Source: Arctopsyche grandis (taxonomy: Eukaryota > Arthropoda > Insecta > Trichoptera > Hydropsychidae). From it: 64,000 bases of DNA. The stretch covers positions 2,790,001 through 2,854,000 of the forward strand of contig NC_135355.1 in NCBI RefSeq assembly GCF_051622035.1, given 5' to 3'. This document shows positions 22,301 through 31,398 of this stretch, one piece after another. Numbering within the stretch: the first letter of the stretch is position 1; the number at the start of each line of letters is the position of its first letter. Both the position numbers and the translations under genes were made by a program. A model generated the notes under the pieces. The model was not told the DNA's origin and did no database searches. It saw only the letters and a list, made by a program, of their open reading frames with translations.

Positions 22301-24852
22301 TTTCGTGCTCTGGAACTAACGAGGTGGCCACTACTTGCGGCCAAGACGGGTGTCAACCGAGTTGCACCAATTACATTGTGCCGTCCACTTGCGTCCCTGA
22401 TTGTAATACGGCAGGCTGTATTTGTGCAACTGGATTCGTGAGAAATTTAATGGGAGCTTGCGTACCCATGTCGCAATGCCGTAAGTGCCATATGACTCAA
22501 ATTTTCACGGGTGGTACACGGATGAATGATTTTTAGTATCTTGACCTGTCTTAAAACAATTTTCAGCTCTACCGACGTGCTCTGGATCTAACGAGGTGGC
22601 CACTACATGCGGCCAAGACGGGTGTCAACCGAGTTGCACCAATTACATTGTGCCGACTACTTGCGTCCCTGTTTGTAATACGGCAGGTTGTATTTGTGCA
22701 ACTGGATTCGTGAGAAATTCAATGGGAGCTTGCGTGCCCATGTCGCAATGCCGTAAGTGCCATATGACTCAAATTTTCACGGGTGGTACACGGATGAATG
22801 ATTTTAAGTATCTTGACCTGTCTTAAAACAATTTTCAGCTCTACCTACGTGCTCTGGATCTAACGAGGTGGCCACTACATGCGGCCAAGACGGGTGTCAA
22901 CCGAGTTGCACCAATTACATTGTGCCGACTACTTGCGTCCCTGTTTGTAATACGGCAGGTTGTATTTGTGCAACTGGATTCGTGAGAAATTCAATGGGAG
23001 CTTGCGTGCCCATGTCGCAATGCCGTAAGTGCCATATGACTCAAATTTTCACGGGTGGTACACGGATGAATGATTTTTAATATCTTGACCTGTCATAAAA
23101 CAAATTTTCAGCTCTACCTTCGTGCTCTGGAACTAACGAGGTGGCCACTACTTGCGGCCAAGACGGGTGTCAACCGAGTTGCACCAATTACATTGTGCCG
23201 TCCACTTGCGTCCCTGATTGTAATACGGCAGGCTGTATTTGTGCAACTGGATTCGTGAGAAATTTAATGGGAGCTTGCGTACCCATGTCGCAATGCCGTA
23301 AGTGCCATATGACTCAAATTTTCACGGGTGGTACACGGATGAATGATTTTTAGTATCTTGACCTGTCTTAAAACAATTTTCAGCTCTACCGACGTGCTCT
23401 GGATCTAACGAGGTGGCCACTACATGCGGCCAAGACGGGTGTCAACCGAGTTGCACCAATTACATTGTGCCGACTACTTGCGTCCCTGTTTGTAATACGG
23501 CAGGTTGTATTTGTGCAACTGGATTCGTGAGAAATTCAATGGGAGCTTGCGTGCCCATGTCGCAATGCCGTAAGTGCCATATGACTCAAATTTTCACGGG
23601 TGGTACACGGATGAATGATTTTTAATATCTTGACCTGTCATAAAACAAATTTTCAGCTCTACCTTCGTGCTCTGGAACTAACGAGGTGGCCACTACTTGC
23701 GGCCAAGACGGGTGTCAACCGAGTTGCACCAATTACATTGTGCCGACTACTTGCGTCCCTGTTTGTAATACGGCAGGTTGTATTTGTGCAACTGGATTCG
23801 TGAGAAATTCAATGGGAGCTTGCGTGCCCATGTCGCAATGCCGTAAGTGCCATATGACTCAAATTTTCACGAGTGGTACACGGATGAATGATTTTTAGTA
23901 TCTTGACCTGTCTTAAAACAAATTTTCTGTGTTCTGGAATTAACGAGGTAGTCACTACTTATGTACCTACCATCAGGCAATATATTTTGTACATATTTTA
24001 ATAATTTTCAGCTCGGCCTACATGCACTGGAGCAAATCAAATGGCCACCACGTGTGGTGATGATGGATGTCTACCGTCATGCTCCAGATTGACTGTACCG
24101 ACTACCTGTGTCCCTGTATGCAATACAGCAGGTTGCGTTTGTTCAACTGGATTCGTCAAAAACTCTGCAGGTGTTTGTGTGCTACCAAGGGATTGTCGTA
24201 AGTAAAATACTACTTCTTCACTGTTGAATGATATACATACTTTGTTTTACCGAAACTTTAATCGCTAGACATTCATACTTCTGTACAAAGTGTTGACTTG
24301 AGGCAAGCTGTTACGGAAATTAAAAGAAAACATGGTTTTATTGTGGATTTTAGCATGCGGTTTAAACGAAATATATTCAACTTGTGGCGACCGAGTTTGT
24401 GAGAGAACATGTGTGGTTCGAAACCCTGGAGGTGGTTGTGTTCCTGTATGTGGTCCTCTAGGAGGCTGCGTTTGTGACACCGGATTCTTAAGAAATATAG
24501 CAACTGGCACGTGTATTCGACCAAGAAATTGTCCTGCATTCTGTGAGTTTTTAATAATTTATACATGATATATAACAGGATGAATAAAGAGACTTATTTT
24601 CCTTTAGTTCGTATTGGCACTGCATCGAATGCCCTTTGCACCCGATTAAATGAAATACGATCAAACTGTGGGGATGATGGTTGTCAACCAACGTGCAGCA
24701 GACCAAACACTAAAGATTGCATGCCCAAATGTGGAAAATCATCATGTGTTTGTGCTTCAGGATTTGTGAGAGACGAATCAACCTACGAGTGTATTGATTT
24801 GAACGAGTGTTCTTCATTGAGTAAGTTGGATAAAATATTTCTACATCAATAG
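4277..24852 (+). CDS. TIL gene 1: giant secreted multi-TIL-domain protein, partly damaged
   Basis: Hand splicing gives a signal-peptide exon (4277-4361), a first TIL exon (5611-5784), a half-domain exon (5863-5973), single-domain exons (6321-6500, 6572-6751, 6847-7032, 7138-7323), 32 array exons (14949-23842) and three 3' exons (24012-24197, 24354-24542, 24608-24820). All introns are phase 1. The sum is about 2,558 codons and 40 TIL domains. TIL domains usually act as secreted serine-protease inhibitors with five disulfides. Here most loops have Pro where the P1 residue should be, so inhibition is doubtful for most domains. Damage: the exon at 7363 is cut short by a 7.5-kb insertion block, two array exons are truncated, and the terminal exon present in gene 2 is missing. 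Without it, reading past 24820 ends at TAG 24850-24852. Skipping any broken exon keeps the frame, so a product is possible but unproven. Confidence 0.7.
4895..5510 (-). mobile_element. hAT transposase C-terminal remnant in gene 1 intron 1
   Basis: The minus strand encodes SVDAERYFSKYNIIVTDRR followed by VEICSMLSFN, a good match to the C-terminal dimerisation region of hAT transposases as I know it. A second open stretch (5241-5450) continues upstream but contains stops. It lies entirely within the 1.25-kb first intron (4362-5610). No ends or target duplication are seen. It may be a piece of the same lineage as 2860-3740, but the order of parts is not colinear. Confidence 0.6.
7363..7403 (+). 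pseudogene. Gene 1 exon 8, cut off after 41 bases
   Basis: After a normal ttcactttcag acceptor, this stretch matches the start of gene 2 exon 8 (37921-38106) up to GAAGTGGTTAGTG, then homology stops abruptly. The rest of the domain and its donor are gone. Just before it, the end of exon 7 and its donor are partly duplicated: acaccaacacagtgccgtaa is followed by an acaccaacacaatgccgtaa copy. As all flanking introns are phase 1, the broken exon can be skipped without a frameshift. Confidence 0.8.
7404..8137. other. Unrecognised inserted sequence in gene 1
   Basis: No gene or known element is recognised in this first part of the insertion block. Short open stretches on both strands (about 7625-8111) look like chance. 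The sequence shows no detectable match elsewhere in the window. Confidence 0.3.
8138..8537 (-). repeat. Dispersed repeat family B, inverted, interrupted copy
   Basis: Matches the reverse complement of the 5' half of the family B copy at 26607-27060. Landmarks are tttcctcttagaaaggtcaa, a tgcgctcaatttgtatcgaa block and an end in cataatgctgccggtatgt. Homology resumes at 13182-13275 with the remaining terminal part. The gap between holds the Jockey and R1-clade insertion. Confidence 0.7.
9231..11933 (+). pseudogene. Endonuclease/reverse transcriptase ORF of the R1-clade LINE, one stop
   Basis: A single reading frame of 901 codons runs from the 5' truncation point (GSALEDFICQND) to TAA at 11931-11933, broken only by a TAG at 9744-9746. 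The RT catalytic box is YADD. Compared with full R1-type ORF2 proteins (roughly 1,000 residues or more), the N-terminal endonuclease half is missing. The protein would act in target-primed reverse transcription if complete. As it stands the copy is inactive. Confidence 0.85.
11990..12180. repeat. TG-rich simple sequence in the LINE 3' region
   Basis: Long runs of (TG)n with (TATATG) interruptions. Apparent open frames across it are low-complexity and not genes. Confidence 0.9.
13182..13275 (-). repeat. Dispersed repeat family B, 5' end, inverted
   Basis: Ends with catgggttggtcacacccga, the reverse complement of the family B left end, and continues the copy at 8138-8537 that was split by the Jockey insertion. 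It begins with gccggtatgt, which also occurs at 8528-8537. Confidence 0.7.
13440..13556. repeat. Short tandem repeat, unit about 43 bp
   Basis: Two near-perfect copies and a partial third of a unit starting gggatttcatgattaaaatt and ending tttcaatgatt. Nothing else is recognised in 13276-13439. Confidence 0.85.
13557..14504. other. Unrecognised inserted sequence in gene 1
   Basis: No gene is recognised. A short phrase, acaacctttgaacaatacac followed by ggccccctcagg, at about 13695-13735 is similar to 8545-8580, so part of this is repetitive. 14345-14500 is rich in CACC and could be coding in origin, but I cannot assign it. Confidence 0.3.
14505..14880 (-). mobile_element. mariner transposon, 3' end only
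   Basis: The minus strand of 14573-14866 encodes the C-terminal part of a mariner transposase. It contains HPSYSPYLAPNDLFLFP with the third catalytic Asp of the DD34D triad in LAPND, then LRGQRF and WFQRMQKCINLHGE. The left end shows TA followed by cgagggttgctctttaagtt, a mariner-type terminal inverted repeat. The rest of the element, including the first two catalytic Asp residues, is absent. The right edge runs into the first array intron at about 14890. Confidence 0.85.
14949..23842 (+). CDS. Gene 1 central TIL array: 32 intact one-domain exons
   Basis: Exon starts: 14949B 15224A 15496B 15771A 16043B 16318A' 16590A 16982A 17254B 17529A 17801B 18076A 18348B 18623A 18895B 19170A 19442B 19717A 19989B 20264A 20536B 20811A' 21083A 21475A 21747B 22022A'' 22295C 22567C 22839C 23112C 23384C 23657C. 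A, A', A'' and C exons are 186 nt, B exons 189 nt. Acceptors are ttcag|CT, donors C|GTAAGN and introns mostly about 86 bp. A and C types have all ten TIL cysteines (NEVATTCGQDGCQPSC, then CVPVC). B reads NEVPTISYQDGC and CGPVFNTTTGC, so Cys2 becomes Ser and Cys6 becomes Phe. Introns are as conserved as exons, pointing to unequal exchange of whole exon+intron units. All exons are phase 1-1, so copy-number change never shifts the frame. Confidence 0.85.
16862..16928 (+). pseudogene. Truncated array exon with deletion junction, copy 1
   Basis: A normal acceptor leads into a 67-nt start of a TIL exon. It begins like type B (CFGDNEV) but keeps Cys2 (ATTCGQDGCQP). It then jumps straight into intron sequence (tcacggatgaatgattttta) with loss of the second half and of the donor. 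It is a fusion of an exon with the next intron by an internal deletion. It is presumably skipped. Confidence 0.85.
21355..21421 (+). pseudogene. Truncated array exon with deletion junction, copy 2
   Basis: Same truncated exon and same junction as at 16862-16928, 4,493 bp away. The deletion therefore predates the segmental duplication of this part of the array. Confidence 0.85.
23928..23975 (+). pseudogene. Relic TIL exon at the end of the gene 1 array
   Basis: A 45-50-nt stump, TGTTCTGGAATTAACGAGGT and following bases, is all that remains of an array unit. Its acceptor has lost AG (ttttctgtg instead of ttttcagctgtg). The same stump, with the acceptor still present, is at 45551-45595 in gene 2. 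Confidence 0.8.
24012..24852 (+). CDS. Gene 1, 3' module: three TIL exons, no terminal exon
   Basis: Exons 24012-24197, 24354-24542 and 24608-24820 match gene 2 exons at 45632, 45976 and 46234 one for one. The first has GDDGCLPSC and CVPVC. The second is a diverged domain starting ACGLNEIYSTC. The third has CGDDGCQPTC and the loop CMPKC, with ten cysteines. Homology with gene 2 ends shortly after the last donor (about 24870). No terminal exon is found before gene 2. Retaining the last intron adds ten codons after the split Ser codon and stops at 24850-24852. Confidence 0.8.
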
Positions 24853-25480
24853 TAATTATGTAAAAATACAACAAAACAAAAAAATTATTAATACTTTTTA
24901 TTTTATTGTTTTCAAATGAAAAAATCAAATTTGCAAAAGAAAAAATCACGGTGTTGTTGAAGAGATAATTAAAAATTTCTACAGAATTGCACGTCTTCAC
25001 TGATCGAATTTCAGGAGCAAACTGTTGTCCCACAATTCAATTTTGTTTAACATTCTTTTGAATAACAGAACTACGCAAAATCTTTTTTGTGTGAATAGGG
25101 TAGGTAATAAAGAGGCGCACACCAAAAAAAAATTAACCCAAAAGGGGCTGCAGTGAGTAGTTTCTGACCGTTTCTATTGCGCGCAAAAGTTTAAAACGGG
25201 TGTCCGTAATTTCTTGGACAGGGACTGTATGTATAATTTATTCAAGAAATAATCTTATTATAGTATAATACAAATATCAAATCACACAGCGTGTATGCTG
25301 TACAAATTTCACTTTTCTTTATTTGATTCTTTCAAAGATATTAAATTTATTGTTTTCAAAACAGAGTACACATTTTTTCAATGATTTTATTTTATTTTAT
25401 ATTGCAGTGGTATAATCTTTATACATACATACAAAAATAATAATTAATAAGATATTAATATACCTAAAAACGTACATAAA
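24853..25480. other. Non-coding stretch with a possible Tc1-type end
   Basis: No gene is recognised. About 25195-25232 reads aaacgggtgtccgtaatttc followed by ttggacagggactgta. On the other strand this begins tacagtccctgtccaagaaa and looks like a Tc1-type transposon terminus. No partner end or transposase is seen. Confidence 0.3.
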
Positions 25481-25712
25481 AAATTCGCGTGTGACCAACC
25501 CATGACTTTATCTATGTATGTATGTATTTGAGGAATATAAGAAAGTTACAACACAAAATTCGATATTGAACCGTACAGGAAGATTATGAAATATTAATAG
25601 CTATGACATCGATAAAAATTGAGCGCAAATGTATGGAAACTTGCACAAGACGAAAGTTATATTTCCGGTTGTCGGATTTTGTTCAAATTTTACAACACAA
25701 AATTCGATATTG
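25480..25712 (+). repeat. Dispersed repeat family B, 5' part
   Basis: Starts with gtgtgaccaacccatgactt and follows the family B consensus through the gaaacttgcacaagac block. It is cut off where a LINE 3' end begins at about 25713. Confidence 0.7.
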
Positions 25713-25913
25713 GAGTACTTCGGACATGTGATGCGGAATGAAAAATACGATCTCCTGTGCCTAATATTACCGGGGAAAATCGTAGGCCAACGTAGTCGGG
25801 GCAGGCGGAAAACATCGTGGCTAAAGCGGCAATGGACAAAATAAGAATGGGACATCTAGTTGCCGAAGTTCTAGGAGGACATGGCACATGAAGAAGAAGA
25901 AGCTCGGTATTTT
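25713..25913 (+). mobile_element. 3' end of a non-LTR retrotransposon
   Basis: The + strand encodes EYFGHVMRNEKYDLLCLIL followed by GKIVGQRSRGRRKTSWLK. This is the C-terminal region after the reverse transcriptase in a widespread group of insect LINEs. It ends with atggcacatgaagaagaaga, the typical GAA-repeat tail. Everything upstream is missing, so this is a heavily 5'-truncated insertion. Confidence 0.6.
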
Positions 25914-26032
25914 TAATATAAACCGCTTAAACCAGTGCTACTCAAACTTTTTTAGTTGACGGACCAGCATATATTTTTCAGTAATTCTCACGGACCAGCA
26001 TCATATTTTTAAATAAAACTGTTTATATGTAT

Positions 26033-26565
26033 TGTTATGTACCCCGCTTATCACTCTAGTTCCCACAATATCAAATGTACTTTTCACACGCCCATATACG
26101 TGAATAACAAAACTATAAAAATTCCTGTAATAGGATATTCAGATAACACAGGAATGTGCCCAGCCCATAAGATAACAAATCATTTATATAGATCGCCATT
26201 CGATCGCATTAGTCAGTCATCATCATCGACTCCGAGAGTGACAGTCAGTCATCAACATCGACTCCGCAGTGACGGACAGTCATCATCATCGACTCTGAGA
26301 GTGACAGTCGTCATCATAAAGACTCCGAGAACGCGTCCGCAAATAACGATCAGCATAGCAGCAGAATAAAGTGAACGAAAGTTAAAGTTATAGTGAAATA
26401 GTTCTACGTGTCTCCTATTATAAAAGTCATCGTTCCATAATCTATCGTTTTTCGAATATATCTATAATATAAGATAAATGTAACATTTTAATAATAATAA
26501 AGAAACTTGGTTGGTTAACCAAGTAGTAAATAAAAATTAAATAAATATTTTCCTGGAACGTGACA
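26033..26565. mobile_element. Solo LTR with GTAT target duplication
   Basis: Starts TGTTATGTACC and ends GGAACGTGACA, an imperfect TG..CA inverted pair. It is flanked by GTAT at 26029-26032 and 26566-26569. The length of 533 bp and the 4-bp duplication fit a Ty3/gypsy-type LTR left by recombination between two LTRs. It contains an AATAAA near 26500. No internal retrotransposon sequence is present. Confidence 0.85.
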
Positions 26566-26606
26566 GTATGTACATATATGAGTGAAACTTGTATAACAAA
26601 TAAAAT

Positions 26607-27606
26607 AAATTCGGGTGTTACCAACCCATGACTTTATCTATGAATTTGAGGAATATAAGAAGGTCACAAAACAAAATTCGATATTGAACCGTACAGACAC
26701 ATTCACACATACCGGCAGCATTATGAAATAAATTGATATGACAGCATTTTCGATATAAATTGAGGGCAAATATAAGGAAACTTGCACAAGACAAAAGTTC
26801 TACTTCCGGTTGTCATATTATGTTAAAATTACTATTACTTGATATACACAATAAATATCAAGAAAATTAAAATAGTTTGAAAGGTCAAAACAAAATAATG
26901 AAATATTGTTTAAAAAAAAAATACTACTTCCGGTTTACGAATTCTGACCAAAACCTTACATAAAGATTATAAATATAAATTTTCAGCTTGATACGTTCAG
27001 TGATACGACAGAATAGTCGCCACAACATTTTTGACCTTTCTAAGAGGAAAAAATCCCCTGTGATTTTTTTTATTTTCATCAAATTGTACTTGAATTTTTT
27101 CGTTTAGAGCACACATGTTTAAGGGGTCAAAAAATAGTGGAAGGAAAATCGATAGTAGGCTTAAATTTCTAGATATGACATTTCAAATACTACTTCCGGT
27201 TCAGGTAAAAATATTCGAAAAAATTGAGTTATAAAAATTATAATTTCTATTACATGTATAAAAATTTCAGTCTGATTCAGTTAGTGGTTTGGGAGATAAT
27301 TGAATTCAAAAACTATAGGGGGAGGTACCAATTCCTGTCAACTTAAAAATTTGCGTCGTATCGATATGAATTTCAGTAACCAATACCAAGTTTCAGTTCG
27401 ATAGGACTAACGATGTTCAAAAACTACCCAAAATACACAGACACACGTACACACACACACAGACACATACACACACACATTTTTTCTAAATCATGAAAAC
27501 GGAACAGTGATCGATTCTGAGTTCGAATCAGTCAAAATCTTGAGTTCGAATTTTCGCATGATCACAAAACTTCATCTATTGTTACTACGTACATAGATAA
27601 AGTATT
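26607..27606 (+). repeat. Dispersed repeat family B, most complete copy
   Basis: About 1 kb from ttcgggtgttaccaacccat to acgtacatagataaagta. It has several parts found separately elsewhere: the left end, the cacttccggt-type blocks, a gaggaaaaaatc block, a CA-rich tract and an atagatgaagttttgtgatca block on the reverse strand. Both ends contain actttatctatg in inverted orientation, which suggests short terminal inverted repeats. No coding region is seen. Class undetermined; a non-autonomous DNA element is my guess. Confidence 0.7.
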
Positions 27607-28489
27607 AAAATAAATTTGTGGTTTCAAAACACTTTTTTAATTCTTGATCTGTAGTCAGATCAATAATTTTATCTTCCAAACTAACTGATCATTCTATAGC
27701 AACAATGGATTTCGTCTCCATCCTTTTCCCTTTCGTGGATCGTCATTTGGTGGAAATAGAAATCGAATCACTCTGATAATTTTATCAAATGACATCTGAT
27801 TACATCGTGCAAAGACGTCATGTCATTAGCTCCTCTTCTCCTTTGTGAAAAATATCATCCAAATTGTGAAACATGTTGTAACACGAATATTGCATGCTTT
27901 TTATTTTCATTTTAACTCATCTGCATTGTCTGCTATTGTAAAACAAGATGACACTCTTCCTTGCATGAATAAGTTAAGGTGATTCAAAATGCAAAGAATA
28001 TCTGTCAAATAAGTTAGCTTAGCTATCCAGTTTATGTTTTGAAATAGTTCTGACATAAGTTGTTGGTTTTGTTGTAGAAATATAGCGATCTCATCCCTGA
28101 GCTGAAATACTCTCTTCAGCACTTTACCCTTGACAATATGAGAGCATGCTATAATAGTCGTTTATAATCAACGCCCATATCTTGGCATAATATCATAAGT
28201 AATCTCGAATTTGCAGGGCTTGTTTTTATATAATTTATATAATGGATGAGATGATGCAAAGTTGTCACAAGCTATTGTTTTAATATTTTAATTACGTCTT
28301 TGTCCGCGGACCGGCTACCGTCAGTGCACGTACCAGTACTGGGCCGCGGACCATAGTTTGAGTAGCACTGGCTTAAACATGACTAATCTAATGGTAAACA
28401 TTTTATTACAAAAAAAAAAATTATATCCAGAGGTTCTCAATTTTAATATCATGCGTCCATCCGTCTGACAGTGCTTGTGTGCGTGCGTG

Positions 28490-29166
28490 CGATTTCAATT
28501 TTGATTTTGATGTTTATGATAACCGATATAAAAATGATGTCTGAAACCGCACTCGGAGAGTTGATGGTTTGGGATTGCTCCAACACTAAACTTGGACACG
28601 TCGTCAAAATGACACCGATGTTTACCAAGAAGATTCTGTTCCTGATACAAGTAATTTTACACAATATATGTTTGATACATACCTATACAAATACATACGT
28701 ACCCTTTTCAGAAATGCTTTAGTGCTAAAATAAAAGGTATTCACATTTTGAATGCTGCCAGTTACACCAACAGTGTTGTAAATCTTGAAAAAATGGTGTT
28801 AAAGAAGATAGAATAGCAGATAGAATTTTTGTTCACAAATCCTTAGAAGATTTCCACAAGCACATATCCCCAAAATATCTTCCGAAAGAATTGGGAGGTT
28901 TCAATATGTCTATGTCTGAAGTGTCGAGTAAGATGTACATACAATAATTGATACATATATATTATAGTTGATTTATAAATATAGTAAAATATAATACCAT
29001 TTGTTTTGTAGGCATGTGGTACTAACCTTTGCCAACCAAAGAGTTAATTGGAAATTTTTCAAATTTAGACAGATTGAAATCTGACGAGGCAAAACGTCCC
29101 ATTTCATCCGAGAATCCAATCGATGATCTTCTTGGAATTACTGGAAGCTTCAGAAAATTGGATTAA
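28490..29166 (+). pseudogene. CRAL-TRIO lipid-binding gene, 3' part, broken
   Basis: Three exon-like pieces. About 28490-28648 encodes MFMITDIKMMSETALGELMV and then LGHVVKMTPMFTKKILFLIQ, followed by a GTAATT donor. From about 28712 comes KCFSAKIKGIHILNAASYTN, then, after a frameshift and a TAG in the EKMVLKKIE region, HKSLEDFHKHISPKYLPKEL. From about 29013 comes PTKELIGNFSNLDRLKSDEA, then LLGITGSFRKLD and TAA at 29164-29166. The order matches the CRAL-TRIO domain of insect alpha-tocopherol-transfer-like proteins and their usual GSFKKLD-type C-terminus. N-terminal exons are missing. Confidence 0.75.
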
Positions 29167-30250
29167 AATGCCGATGTTTGAACTTTGATGGTATTTACAT
29201 ATGTAATGATACGTGCTCACTTAATATTTTAATGTAACATGTCAAGGAAATAAATAAAATGGAGATACATAAATACATATGCGTATTACAAAAATGTTTT
29301 TATCTCTTGATACATTATTGGCAATTCATATTGTACTCATATTGTAAGTTCCGAGAAACCATAGTTTTCAACAGAACCGTGATGGGGGATAATTGGTAAT
29401 ACACTAATTTCAATAAAACTTGAGATGAGTTCAATGTAGTAGATGTACACAAATTTCTTTTCATCTTGCGTCTTTGTCGTCCAGCAAGACACTTTTAAAC
29501 AATTGAACTAATCCCTTTCAGCATGATACCTATACTAAATGTAAGAATTTTAGCCCTTCATGAGGATAGTGTGGAAATAAAAATATCGAAAATTACTAGT
29601 GATCCAAGATTTTTATATACATATTTTTTTCACGCTATCCAAAGTATATTTCATATTAAATGGTATTCTTGATTTAATACAAAAAATCTGTATACTCAAA
29701 AAAAGTAAACAAAATTCGTAATATAATCACATTTTTTCGCGCTGCAAAATTATATAGTACTTACCATAATATGACAAACAATTTCTTTTAATAAAAAAAT
29801 ATAACGTGCAGTAGAGCTAAATTTACTCCGAAAGTACATAAATACCTATAATAGAATAAACACATACATTGCCAAGGAAAAAAAGGATCAATTCCCAAAA
29901 AAACTTTGGCATTGCCATGGTTCAAATTTCAAGATTAAAACCATAATAAATGAATCCTGTTTTTAAATATTTATGTACATATATTTAAATATTTATGACT
30001 GTAATTTATCCTCATATTGATTGCTTTGCCCTGAAATATATTTTTTGCCATCCATCATTTTGCATGGTCTAAAAACTATATCTTTCGATAATGTAGACGC
30101 ATTCAAGTCGAAGACATCGAAAGAAGCACAAGTTTTCTGAAGTGCAAAAATAAAGTTTGTTTATTTAAAAAACAAATTTATATTCTTCTGAAGTATGTAT
30201 TATATATTAAATATGTAAGTGTGTTTATTGAAAAATGTATATTTTTCAAG
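29167..30250. other. AT-rich non-coding stretch
   Basis: No gene, repeat family or transposon end is recognised. Confidence 0.4.
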
Positions 30251-30700
30251 ATGTCTATTACCGAACTACTTGAATGTGAGAATTACAAACATCAAATTCC
30301 TATCCAAGATTTATGCAATTTGTCCCAAAAAACGATTGACGACAGTATTGAAGTGTTGAAATCATGGTGTAAAACTCAACCGCATTTTCCGAAAGTTGGA
30401 CTGAGTAATTATTTTGCTTTTAATAAATTTTATTCGGGAAGATAAAAACATTTAAATGATATAATGTTCAATTTCAGGTTATTAATTATATTGGAAATAC
30501 TTAATCAAAGCCAATGGCAGTATAGAAAAGTCTAAGACTAAAATTGAGAACTTCTTCACCGTAAGATCATTAGCCGGATAATACTTTTACGATGAAAATA
30601 TCACTGTTGAAGAAATCGAGAACTCTAGCAGCATGATTCAAGGCACAGTCATGCCAGTCTTGATGGACAACTTTGAAAGACTCTCCATTGTTAAGTACGC
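30251..30700 (+). pseudogene. CRAL-TRIO gene, 5' part, broken
   Basis: Exon 1 (30251-30404) encodes MSITELLECENYKHQIPIQD, then EVLKSWCKTQPHFPKVGL, the CRAL-TRIO N-terminal region with a WxxxQPH-type motif, and ends at a GTAATT donor. After a short intron the next exon (from 30478) encodes KANGSIEKSKTKIENFFTVR, then SSSMIQGTVMPVLMDNFERL. It has two in-frame stops (near its start and after VRSLAG). Later exons are absent. Piece order (3' half first, 5' half second, both + strand) suggests two adjacent copies, each half deleted. Confidence 0.75.
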
Positions 30701-31081
30701 ACTTCACTGTACCTTCATAACTGGAACATACATATGTATTGTATGTATGTAATTGATTTTTAATTAAACGGTAAAAAATTATAATATTGTCACAATCGTA
30801 TTATGAAAAAAAGTGATGATGATAATGTTTCAACTACTTTTGTAGTCGAAACTTAATAAATGTAATAGCCTTTAATAAAATAAATATTCAATAAAACATA
30901 TTTTATTTTATTTTATTTAAGAGAAATAAATGAACTAAACAATAAATGTATGTAAAACCTAAATACTTACCTTTATTTGACCACTATCCGGAGGTAGTGG
31001 ACATAGTTTATATATATGTACATTTGTATAACAGATATGTCTGTATATACATATACATATATCTTTATACTACATAAATGT
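30701..31081. other. AT-rich non-coding stretch
   Basis: Short microsatellite-like runs (atgtatgtaat, tttattttatttt) but no gene or element recognised. Confidence 0.4.
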
Positions 31082-31090
31082 ATGTAATAC

Positions 31091-31389
31091 GGGTCTACGT
31101 GACGAGACAGAATGTTAAATTACAGAAAACACAAATATCGGAAGGCAAAGATCGAAAATCGAAAGATCTTAAGTCGAAAGATGCTTTTCCTCCCGTATTC
31201 TGCGCGCGCACATTAATACGGGAGGAAAAGCCTGTTCCTCTTGTTCCTGTTGTATCCTGCTCGCGCAAATTAAGTGAGTATGTACCGTTTACCATGCACC
31301 ATTTTTTTTTTGATCTTTCGATTTTCGATCTTTGCCTTCCGATATTTGCGTTTTCTGTAATTTAACATTCTGTCTCGTCACGGAGACCG
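31091..31389. mobile_element. Mutator-like MITE with 9-bp target duplication
   Basis: A 299-bp element with long inverted ends: GGGTCTACGTGACGAGACAG at the left and its near-complement at the right, pairing over about 75 bp. It is flanked on both sides by ATGTAATAC (31082-31090 and 31390-31398). A 9-bp duplication with long inverted repeats starting in G is the signature of Mutator-like elements. The interior contains a second, GC-rich inverted segment around cctcccgtattctgcgcgcg. No transposase. Confidence 0.75.
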
Positions 31390-31398
31390 ATGTAATAC

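Larger units (their letters stand above)
25933..28370. mobile_element. hAT transposon with 8-bp target duplication, carrying later insertions
   Basis: The ends are inverted: CAGTGCTACTCAAACT at 25933 and AGTTTGAGTAGCACTG ending at 28370. Both ends are flanked by the same 8-bp GCTTAAAC (25925-25932 and 28371-28378). Inside, a minus-strand stretch (27907-28122) reads FQLRDEIAIFLQQNQQLMSE and then WIAKLTYLTDILCILNHLNL, matching hAT transposases of the ZBED5/SCAND3-like group. A solo LTR (26033-26565) and a family B copy (26607-27606) sit inside. The transposase is a small remnant, so the element is non-autonomous. Confidence 0.9.

Noticed and set aside
24012-24068. Start of an independent gene at the GDDGCLPSC exon
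   Set aside because: It has an acceptor and phase-1 boundaries like the others, no upstream promoter or signal peptide, and an exact counterpart inside gene 2.
31078-31365. 95- and 66-residue open frames around the 31.1-kb inverted repeat as genes
   Set aside because: They lie within the MITE and read through its inverted arms. No protein family recognised.
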